This document shows positions 1 to 5,754 of a stretch of 64,000 bases of DNA, one piece after another (position 1 is the stretch's first letter; each line of letters opens with the position of its first letter). Source of the stretch: DAOUJH01 sp965116555. Its GTDB lineage: Bacteria > Chloroflexota > Dehalococcoidia > Lucifugimonadales > QGNO01. Location of the stretch: positions 1,302,001 to 1,366,000 of the forward strand of contig OZ220698.1 of NCBI GenBank assembly GCA_965116555.1. Reading direction: 5' to 3'. Below the pieces are notes generated by a model. That model saw only the letters and a list, made by a program, of their open reading frames with translations. It was not told where the DNA came from and did no database searches. The translations under genes and the position numbers were made by a program.

Positions 1-265
1 GCATATCAGTGCCGAACCAAGCATCGGTGGCGCCGGGCCTCACAAACACTTTGTCCGGATTCGTAAGATGGGGATCGTACGGGGCAGCGATTGGAGCCGC
101 GACCGCTATGATAGCGAAGAAAGCAATGATCACAGCCCCGAGCGTCCCCAAGGGCTTGCTGCGGGCAAGGCGCCATGTACGCAGCAAGTATCTTGAGCGC
201 TGGCGCAATGGCAACGAGGCATCTGCCATTTTGGCGGTATCTTTAGCTTTGAACGGTAATGTCAC
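1..265 (-). CDS. Peptide/nickel ABC transporter permease, DppC/OppC type (N-terminal part, runs off window)
   Basis: Second inner-membrane permease of a peptide-type ABC importer. On the minus strand a GTG at 265 follows a GGAGG ribosome site by 5 nt. It opens a frame with a short basic cytoplasmic segment (LRTWRLARSKPLG), a first hydrophobic helix (VIIAFFAIIAVAAPI), then AAPYDPH and the family-typical AWFGTD just before the window edge. An in-frame ATG at 229 is an alternative start. It begins 36 nt after the DppB stop and shares its direction, so the two are one operon. Only 88 codons are visible, so the EAA loop cannot be checked. The plus-strand frame over this region is a shadow. Confidence 0.85.
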   Translation of the reverse strand, partial: MTLPFKAKDTAKMADASLPLRQRSRYLLRTWRLARSKPLGTLGAVIIAFFAIIAVAAPIAAPYDPHLTNPDKVFVRPGATDAWFGTDM

Positions 266-301
266 TGGCGCCTCCGCTCAAGCGATTTAGATGCGGTGCT
301 A

Positions 302-1261
302 TTACTCATAACGAATCCTTGGATCCAACCACGCATAGGTAATGTCAACAATTAGATTAACTATCAGCGCCATGAGGGCAAAGTAAAGAACGTAAACCTG
401 CACAACTGCAAGATCGCGACTTACTATGGCCTGTACCAGGGCCTGCCCTACTCCCGGCACGCTGAAAATGAGCTCAATCACTACTGTTCCGGTTAGCAGT
501 CCGCCCATCAGACCGCCTAGCGTTGTAACCACTGGCAGCAAGGCGTTGCGCAAAGCATGTCTCCAGATCACGGCTCTTTCACCCAGCCCCTTGGCTCTTG
601 CCGTCCTAACGTAATCGTCCCTCATCACCTCAAGCATCTGGGTTCTGGTCATGCGCAGCAGAAGACCGTTAGAGCTGAAACCGAGCGCAATGGCCGGGAT
701 GATCAACTGTTGGGTACTGACAACCGGGTTTTGCCAGAGGTGAGTAAATCCTAGCGGCGGCATCCAGCCAACCTCTACCGATAGAAATAGAATTACCAAC
801 AGTCCCACCAGGAAAGTGGGCATAGCCAATCCCAGGATTGCCCACCCCCTCAGCACAAAGTCTATCCAGCTATCCTGCCGCACGGCCGCCAAAACGCCAA
901 TAGGTATCCCCATTGCGGCCACACTAACGAAAGAGAACAGGGCGAGCTGAATTGTGATGGGCAACTTGAGCTTTAGCTCAGTTGCTATGTCCCGCCTGCT
1001 GACAAAGGATTTCCCAAGGTCGCCGCGAGCCACGTCCCACATCCAGTCCGCGTATTGGACAAGGATATGTTTGTCTAAACCTAGTTGCTCACGGAGCCGG
1101 GCATGAGCTTCCGGGGTATAGTGCCCCTCCCCGGAAGGGCCGGCCAAGATGACCGCTGCCACATCTCCGGGGACAACGCGCAGCAACAAGAAAATGAACA
1201 GCGATGTTCCCAGCAGAGTAGGAATGAACAGCAACAGTCTCTTGACTATGTACTTCTTCAC
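302..1261 (-). CDS. Peptide/nickel ABC transporter permease, DppB/OppB type
   Basis: Integral membrane subunit (319 aa) that pairs with the DppC-type protein to form the channel of a di/oligopeptide or nickel-type importer. The start is a GTG at 1261 (KKYIVKRLLLFIPTLLG, the usual first helix). The periplasmic loop with VVPGD and the LGLD..ILVQY..W element is present. So is the cytoplasmic coupling loop DDYVRTARAKGLGE, the hallmark of the family. Several further membrane segments follow, and the protein ends in LDPRIRYE. Length is normal for DppB. It lies 76 nt downstream of the binding-protein gene with a hairpin between them. Substrate cannot be told from the sequence. Confidence 0.93.
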   Translation of the reverse strand: MKKYIVKRLLLFIPTLLGTSLFIFLLLRVVPGDVAAVILAGPSGEGHYTPEAHARLREQLGLDKHILVQYADWMWDVARGDLGKSFVSRRDIATELKLKLPITIQLALFSFVSVAAMGIPIGVLAAVRQDSWIDFVLRGWAILGLAMPTFLVGLLVILFLSVEVGWMPPLGFTHLWQNPVVSTQQLIIPAIALGFSSNGLLLRMTRTQMLEVMRDDYVRTARAKGLGERAVIWRHALRNALLPVVTTLGGLMGGLLTGTVVIELIFSVPGVGQALVQAIVSRDLAVVQVYVLYFALMALIVNLIVDITYAWLDPRIRYE

Positions 1262-1276
1262 AAGCGCACCCTAGTC

Positions 1277-1309
1277 CTTAACCCCCGCCCGCAATGGATG
1301 GGGGTTAAG
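1277..1309 (-). other. Intercistronic hairpin between binding-protein and permease genes
   Basis: A perfect 10-bp inverted repeat (CTTAACCCCC at 1277-1286, GGGGGTTAAG at 1300-1309) with a 13-nt loop sits in the 76-nt gap between the binding-protein gene and dppB. There is no T-tract on the minus strand, so a strong terminator is unlikely. In ABC importer operons such hairpins often protect the 3' end of the abundant binding-protein mRNA; that role here is inferred. Confidence 0.6.
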
Positions 1310-1337
1310 CATCAACGCTGGAACACTCTTTCCGCTC

Positions 1338-3209
1338 TTATCTGTCTAGCCAAGCACTCTCAAAGGTTGGCGTATCAAAGGTGGTCTTCCTAGGTACCCA
1401 GCCTTTCAGGTCAAGGCGGTTTACGTGCGATCCCACACCGCGAACGCTTCCTATGAGAGCGGCGTCGTTGTAGACAATGATTCCCATCTCCCGCAGGATT
1501 TTTCCACGGGCTTCATTGTCGTTCAAGAGGGCTTGCTGCTCACGGAGCCGCAGCCATTCATCGTTCTCCCACGTGGTGTAGTTGCGTCCGCCGTCATCCC
1601 AGATGTTGTACATTTGGAAGTTGAATGCGTCCGGGTCGTTGAACCGCGATCCGGTAGCCGTTTCCAGCATCTGGAAGTCTCCGCTCTTTGAGCGTGAAGT
1701 ACGCGTGGACAGGTCAACTATTTCCAGGAAGATATCAACGTGCAAATCTCTGTTCATCTGGCCAATGATCGCCTCGCACTCAGTCTGTCGCCGGTCCCAG
1801 CACACCCATCCGAACCGGAGCCGGTTGTTAGGACCGTATCCGGCCTCTTCCAGGAGCTGGTTAGCAGTCGCTTCAAGGTCGGCTCTAACTCCTGGGTCCG
1901 GGTCAAAGGCTGGAGCATCCCTGTACCAGTCCTCCAGGGAGCCGATATAGCTCCATTCAGTGAGATAGGGGGTTACCAAACTCCCTTTACTATCCGTGAT
2001 GAGCTTGTCGTACTCCTGGCGATCGAAACCGATCTGGATAGCTGTGCGCAGCTTCTGCGCAACTGGATCCTCGGTTGGACCAAAGGGCTTGTTGGCCACA
2101 TTAAGCATAAAGCCTTTCCAGCCTAGACGCTTCAGGGCGTTCAGCCGCACTTGGCCGGGAAGCTGCCTGTCCAGGTTTGCCAGGTCCGTCTCGGTTAGTG
2201 TCGTGCTGGATGGCCCCATGTTGTCCAAGCGGCCGGCCAGGAAATTCGCCCTCATTGCCTGGGCGTCATCTATGTGAACGATATTAAGCTCGTCCAAGTA
2301 AGGTAGTCCTTCCCTGAAGAACTGCTCGCTGCGCTCCCAGACGGCTTGGTTCTCAACCGCAACGCTCTTGACCTTGAACGGTCCAGTTCCTATGAGCTCA
2401 CCCTTGTTGGGGTCAAGGTCACGGTGCTCCTCACCGGATTCATCAAGGGCCCTGGTGTAAGTGTCAGGTAGGAAGGGCACAAATGACCCGGCAAGGCACG
2501 GAATGAAAGCCGCTCTGGCCGCCTCCAAGCGCACCGTTACCTCATTGGGCCCGGTAACCTCTGCGCCGGCATCCGGCAAGAGGTTTCCTTGGTCGTCCCG
2601 GACCGGTTTGATATAGGCGCGAAGGCATGCCTGGGTGTTGCCTGGAACTTCGTTTGGCCTATCCACGACTCTTACGAATTGGTACCACACATCTTCAGCC
2701 GTAAAGGGATTACCTTCGTGGTCTACAATCCCCTCTCGGATTTTGAACGTGTAGGTTATCCCGTCGTCACTTACCGACCAGGATTCGGCTAGATCTCCTT
2801 CAAGAGTGCTGCGGTCGGCGGGGCTTGTGCGTATCAACTGGTTATGCAGATTGCCAATGCTCCCCCAGCAGATCCAGCTGTGCCCGCAGATAGCAGCATA
2901 CGGGTCAAAGAGCCAGGTGCCTGACGTGGGCATCGTGAGAACCCCGCCATACTTGGGCTGCTCCTCTGGGACAGGCACAGAGGTCGGGGTGGGAACAGCC
3001 GTGACACCGGGGCTCGGCGGCTGCGGTGTTGGCGTTGGATCCCCTGGTGCTGGCGGCGATGTAGGTGTAGCGGCCGGCGCCTCCGGCGGCGATGTAGGCG
3101 TAGGAACCGATGTAGGGGTATCTTCAGCGCTTCCGCAGGCTACAATCAGCAGCAACGCGGCAAGAACCGCCAGCTTGGGTAAAATCCTCATCGAAATTAT
3201 AGTCTTCAT
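1338..3209 (-). CDS. Peptide-type ABC transporter substrate-binding lipoprotein (SBP family 5)
   Basis: Extracytoplasmic solute receptor (623 aa) feeding the DppBC permease encoded just downstream. The start at 3209 has an excellent AAGGAGGG site 4-5 nt upstream. The N-terminus is a lipoprotein signal: basic residues, a hydrophobic stretch and lipobox LLIVAC with Cys at about residue 25. A Pro/Thr-rich linker of some 60 residues follows (PTPTSPPEAP-like), which would space the receptor from the membrane. The mature domain has family-5 features: AESWSVSDDGITYTFKIREG, FTAEDV.., and GTGPFKV. A late segment, GYGPNNRLRFGW, fits peptide/nickel or opine receptors. The ligand is unknown. Confidence 0.92.
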   Translation of the reverse strand: MKTIISMRILPKLAVLAALLLIVACGSAEDTPTSVPTPTSPPEAPAATPTSPPAPGDPTPTPQPPSPGVTAVPTPTSVPVPEEQPKYGGVLTMPTSGTWLFDPYAAICGHSWICWGSIGNLHNQLIRTSPADRSTLEGDLAESWSVSDDGITYTFKIREGIVDHEGNPFTAEDVWYQFVRVVDRPNEVPGNTQACLRAYIKPVRDDQGNLLPDAGAEVTGPNEVTVRLEAARAAFIPCLAGSFVPFLPDTYTRALDESGEEHRDLDPNKGELIGTGPFKVKSVAVENQAVWERSEQFFREGLPYLDELNIVHIDDAQAMRANFLAGRLDNMGPSSTTLTETDLANLDRQLPGQVRLNALKRLGWKGFMLNVANKPFGPTEDPVAQKLRTAIQIGFDRQEYDKLITDSKGSLVTPYLTEWSYIGSLEDWYRDAPAFDPDPGVRADLEATANQLLEEAGYGPNNRLRFGWVCWDRRQTECEAIIGQMNRDLHVDIFLEIVDLSTRTSRSKSGDFQMLETATGSRFNDPDAFNFQMYNIWDDGGRNYTTWENDEWLRLREQQALLNDNEARGKILREMGIIVYNDAALIGSVRGVGSHVNRLDLKGWVPRKTTFDTPTFESAWLDR

Positions 3210-3277
3210 AATCCCTCCTTATCCCCGTCATTCTGCCCTGAACTCAAACTTGGAGAGTCCCGAAGTGTAGTTCAATA

Positions 3278-3333
3278 GACCTACCACTAATTCGACTGCT
3301 CTGTCAAGCCTGTTTCTTCGTGATTAGCATCAC
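3278..3333 (-). promoter_or_regulatory. Candidate promoter and operator of the ABC importer operon
   Basis: On the minus strand TTGACA (3307-3302) stands 18 nt before TAGGTC (3283-3278). About 13 nt further upstream is a palindrome, GTGAT-N4-ATCAC (3320-3333). The palindrome would lie near -55 relative to the predicted start, a position used by CRP/FNR-type activators. The -35 is consensus but the -10 is poor, so this is only a candidate. Confidence 0.4.
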
Positions 3334-3675
3334 AAAGTCAAGTATACGACGCATATCGTCGCAGCAGGCTAGTTAGGTGACGTTTTCGTGTCCCAGGCTC
3401 ACTTGCCGACCATTTGGGGCTCTGAATCCGCGCCTTCATGGCAGTAGCGCAAATAGCAACTAAAGGGCGCGGTAAGACAGAACGGAAGCGGACTATTCCG
3501 GACAGGAATCTTCTACATGCGCCGTACGGCGTCTCGAGCCTCTTCCCAGATCCCATGTTCCCTGCCCTACATAGCGGGTGGCACAAAAATCGAGGGCAGG
3601 TCACTTTCCTATTACAACGCCACAATGTATGCTGGCAGAGATTGAACCCAATGGGACCCTTCTCATTACATCACT
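3334..3675. other. Intergenic stretch, nothing recognised
   Basis: About 340 bases between the importer promoter region and the ribosome site of the next gene. Short open frames on both strands (for example 3338-3625 minus and 3438-3677 plus) have no ribosome sites, no protein-like composition and no motif, so they were not called. A weak plus-strand promoter (TTGAAC, 18 nt, TTACAT near 3640-3670) may serve the membrane-protein gene. Confidence 0.5.
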
Positions 3676-3690
3676 AAAGGAGGTTCAAAC

Positions 3691-4371
3691 ATGGGTACTA
3701 TATCCGTGAACCGGTTAGCAGGTCTGTCCCTCATATTCGGCCCGGTAGTCGCCTTCGTCTTCTTTCTCCTAGAGCCGGGTGGACTGCTGATAGACAGCGC
3801 CAAGGTGTCGGACGCTGTTGGCTCCGTAACGGCCAAGGGCGCCAACGCCGCGCTGACCAATGTAACCAACATAGGGATAATCCTTGGCCTGTCCCTAATC
3901 CTCTCCGGCCTCTATGCGCTAATGCGGAACGTAACCTTGGAGGGCAACGGCAAGGCGCTTGTTCAGATGGGCTTCTTCATGATCTTCGTAGGACTGACCG
4001 GTTGGATTCTATCCGGCGGCATTGACTTCATACTGGCCGATGCCCAAACCAGTGAGCAGATCAGTGGAAGCGTTCCCGTCTACTACGCAGGCTCCGCTCT
4101 TGTCTACGCCGGTGGGATTGCGCTTGGGTTCGGCGGATTCATTTTCGCCTTGGGCCTATCCACCAGAGACGACTTCAACCGGACAATCTCCCTTTTGGCT
4201 GCCCTTGTCAGCCTGGCCATAATGGTCTTTTTCATGGTAGCCATACTCAACAACGATGGCCGCGACACCTTCATCGCCCTGGCCCGTGGCTGCTACGTGC
4301 TGCTGGTTATCTGGTATGGATATCTCGGCCTCGGGCTGATGAATCGTCCCGATCCCGACCTGTGGCGATAG
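3691..4371 (+). CDS. Six-helix integral membrane protein of unknown function
   Basis: I do not recognise the family. The 226-aa protein starts behind AAAGGAGG with good spacing. It has a hydrophobic helix at about residues 12-32 (LAGLSLIFGPVVAFVFFLL), a polar loop with alternating Val/Ala, a helix near 60-75, one near 90-108, one near 130-152, one near 165-187 and a final one near 195-215, ending in a short polar tail (NRPDPDLWR). No signal peptide, Cys cluster or catalytic motif is visible. It stands alone between the importer and a tRNA. A general membrane protein of the DUF4386 style is possible but unproven. Confidence 0.75.
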   Translation: MGTISVNRLAGLSLIFGPVVAFVFFLLEPGGLLIDSAKVSDAVGSVTAKGANAALTNVTNIGIILGLSLILSGLYALMRNVTLEGNGKALVQMGFFMIFVGLTGWILSGGIDFILADAQTSEQISGSVPVYYAGSALVYAGGIALGFGGFIFALGLSTRDDFNRTISLLAALVSLAIMVFFMVAILNNDGRDTFIALARGCYVLLVIWYGYLGLGLMNRPDPDLWR

Positions 4372-4391
4372 ACGGAGTCTAGGACTTGACG

Positions 4392-4421
4392 GCGGCCGTC
4401 CTGAGGTCAAGGGACGGCCGC
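4392..4421 (+). terminator. Strong hairpin after the membrane-protein gene
   Basis: A perfect 10-bp inverted repeat GCGGCCGTCC / GGACGGCCGC with a 10-nt loop begins about 20 nt after the stop of the membrane-protein gene. No T-run follows, so it is either a hairpin-only terminator or an mRNA 3'-end protector. Confidence 0.45.
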
Positions 4422-4590
4422 ACACGAGCCGTTGCTAAAGCTAGTCTGGAGCCGGGCAACTCCGGCGGCTCGCTTTCGTCAGATCGCTAACGTCGTTGTT
4501 GGCGTCAGAGATCAGCAGTGACACTCGTCCGTTGGAAAGGAAGACGTTGTCCCATGTTGTGACCACAGAGGACAGCGAAGGAAGGCGTGA

Positions 4591-4666
4591 TGGTGGAGCT
4601 GAAGGGAGTCGAACCCTTGACCTCCTCAATGCCATTGAGGCGCTCTCCCAACTGAGCTACAGCCCC
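4591..4666 (-). tRNA. tRNA-Ala, anticodon GGC
   Basis: The reverse complement folds as a complete 76-nt tRNA. The acceptor stem is GGGGCTG with CAGCTCC (one G-U pair), the D-arm begins TAGCTCAGTTGGGAGAGC, and the anticodon stem CCTCA/TGAGG closes the loop ATGGCAT with anticodon GGC. The T-arm carries GGTTCGACTCC. The discriminator is A and CCA is encoded in the DNA (4593-4591). It decodes GCC (and GCU) alanine codons. Plus- and minus-strand open frames across it are artefacts. Confidence 0.97.
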
Positions 4667-4698
4667 ACGCCGGTCTCCAACTATAGCAAAGCCGTATG

Positions 4699-4733
4699 GC
4701 TGGCGCAATTGCCGCCCATGCACTATATAATTG
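4699..4733 (+). promoter_or_regulatory. Promoter cassette copy 1 (before racemase-family gene)
   Basis: This 35-bp block is repeated almost identically at 5537-5569. The two differ by one substitution and a 2-nt TA insertion. It carries the 8-nt palindrome GCAATTGC inside GGCGCAATTGCCGCC and a perfect -10 box TATAAT (4726-4731). The ATG at 4741 follows the -10 box by only 9 nt and there is no Shine-Dalgarno sequence, which predicts a leaderless mRNA. No good -35 is seen, so the palindrome may be where an activator or repressor acts. Confidence 0.65.
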
Positions 4734-4740
4734 CCGTACC

Positions 4741-5502
4741 ATGAATAAGGTCGGGTTCCTCGCTCCCCCTACATTCTGGAACGACGCCCTGCTCGATTTC
4801 CTGCGGGTGGCCCCCGACGGCACTAGCGTCGCAGGCACATACATCCCGGCCCGCGGCTTGGGCCGGACGATGGCCGGTTTCAGCCTCGACCGCGTCGCTG
4901 AGGCGCTACCCGCTATGCAGGAAGCCGCCGGATACCTCGCTGTAGCCGGAGCCGACGTCGTCGCGCAGTTCGGCATTCCGTTCTCGCTCATCCACGCGGA
5001 GCGTGCGCGGGAAACACAGTCCCAGGTGGCGGACGCAGTCGGCGTCCCCGTCGTATTGATGGGCGCTGCGATGCTCAACGCACTCGACCATTTGGGCGTC
5101 CGCCGCATCGCCATCGCAGGCGGCTACTACACCACCGGCGATTGGACCTCCATGGCAAGGCGCGGCTTCGAGTCCAACGGCTTTAAGGTCATCTTCCAGG
5201 AGAGTTGGGTCGAGCAGGGCGTCGTGGCTTCCGTCGAAGAGTCCGACAGGCTCGCGTGGGAGCAGGACGCGGCAATCACGAAGGCGCACGTCCTCAGGAC
5301 TACAGAGCGCGCCGGACACAGCGTCGACGCCATCGTCGTCTGTGGCGGAGGTCTCCGTCTCCTCGGACACGCCGCGGAGCTGGAAGCGGCGACCGGCCTA
5401 CCTATCGTCGCAGGAGACTTGGCCTTGTTCTGGGCAACCCTCAAGGCGATGGACACGAAGCCTCGCAGCACCGGATGGGGACGGCTGCTCGACGGCCTCT
5501 AG
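4741..5502 (+). CDS. Asp/Glu racemase superfamily protein, arylmalonate decarboxylase/maleate isomerase-like
   Basis: A 253-aa enzyme of the superfamily that uses Cys for proton transfer on malonate, maleate or amino-acid substrates. The start is placed at 4741 because TATAAT lies 9 nt before it and MNKVGFLAPP is the usual family N-terminus; an earlier in-frame ATG at 4696 would fall inside the promoter cassette. The second catalytic Cys is present (C201 in IVVCGGGLRLLG). At the position of the first Cys, near residues 74-79, there is AQFGIP without Cys. That single-Cys pattern resembles arylmalonate decarboxylase more than maleate isomerase or hydantoin racemase. The true substrate is unknown. 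It is monocistronic, with its promoter duplicated before the leuS leader. Confidence 0.8.
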   Translation: MNKVGFLAPPTFWNDALLDFLRVAPDGTSVAGTYIPARGLGRTMAGFSLDRVAEALPAMQEAAGYLAVAGADVVAQFGIPFSLIHAERARETQSQVADAVGVPVVLMGAAMLNALDHLGVRRIAIAGGYYTTGDWTSMARRGFESNGFKVIFQESWVEQGVVASVEESDRLAWEQDAAITKAHVLRTTERAGHSVDAIVVCGGGLRLLGHAAELEAATGLPIVAGDLALFWATLKAMDTKPRSTGWGRLLDGL

Positions 5503-5536
5503 CGGAAACGCCGGACGTGCCAGCCCCCCGCGCACT

Positions 5537-5569
5537 GCTGGCGCAATTGCCGCCTATGCACTATAATTG
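5537..5569 (+). promoter_or_regulatory. Promoter cassette copy 2 (before leuS leader peptide)
   Basis: A near copy of the block at 4699-4733: GCTGGCGCAATTGCCGCC, one base changed, then ATGCACTATAATTG. TATAAT is at 5562-5567 and an ATG follows 9 nt later at 5577, exactly the spacing of copy 1 and again without a Shine-Dalgarno sequence. This should start the leuS leader transcript. The shared palindrome suggests one regulator or one sigma factor for both genes. Confidence 0.68.
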
Positions 5570-5576
5570 GCGCATC

Positions 5577-5642
5577 ATGCGTCTCCACACTAACATCTCT
5601 CCGTTGCTTGGCCTGGCACTGCTGAGGAGGAATGACCTGTAG
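5577..5642 (+). CDS. Leucine-rich leader peptide of leuS (attenuator peptide)
   Basis: A 21-codon frame ATG...TAG with seven Leu codons: residues 3, 10, 11, 13, 15, 16 and 21, the central run reading PLLGLALLRR. It begins 9 nt after TATAAT, so the mRNA would be leaderless. Its TAG (5640-5642) overlaps the first base of GGGGCG (5642-5647), the strand that competes with the terminator. By analogy with Leu/Ile/Val leader peptides, scarcity of charged tRNA-Leu would stall ribosomes at codons 10-16. The mechanism is inferred; the reading frame and codons are seen. Confidence 0.72.
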   Translation: MRLHTNISPLLGLALLRRNDL

Positions 5643-5697
5643 GGGCGCAGCGGCATTTTTCAAGCACACGGACGCCCCGACAAGGGGCGTTTTTTTA
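5642..5697 (+). terminator. Attenuator: terminator with competing antiterminator, upstream of leuS
   Basis: The terminator stem ACGCCCC (5672-5678) pairs with GGGGCGT (5684-5690) around a 5-nt GACAA loop and runs into seven T (5690-5696). An upstream GGGGCG (5642-5647) can pair with the same CGCCCC (5673-5678) to form an antiterminator. A ribosome at the leader stop codon would cover the upstream strand and let the terminator form. A ribosome stalled at the Leu codons would leave it free and allow readthrough into leuS. No T-box consensus is present. Confidence 0.8.
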
Positions 5698-5754
5698 TGA
5701 GGTAATTGACAGCGCCAATAGCCCTCACTAGCATACCTGCCCAAGGAGCAGAAG

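Noticed and set aside
9..290. Plus-strand 93-codon open frame at the left edge
   Set aside because: It is antisense to the DppC-type gene, which has a GGAGG site and clear family sequence.
4496..4744. Open frames on both strands across the tRNA-Ala gene
   Set aside because: They translate the tRNA itself (typical SRTLDLL-like artefact) and have no ribosome sites.
5632..5700. A second small frame starting at ATG 5632 inside the leuS leader and running through the terminator
   Set aside because: Its GAGGAGG is only one base from the ATG and its codons merely read the terminator stem; the Leu-rich frame explains the region better.
5577..5754. T-box riboswitch upstream of leuS
   Set aside because: No T-box core sequence, no specifier-loop stem and too short a leader; the terminator/antiterminator and Leu codons fit a leader-peptide attenuator.
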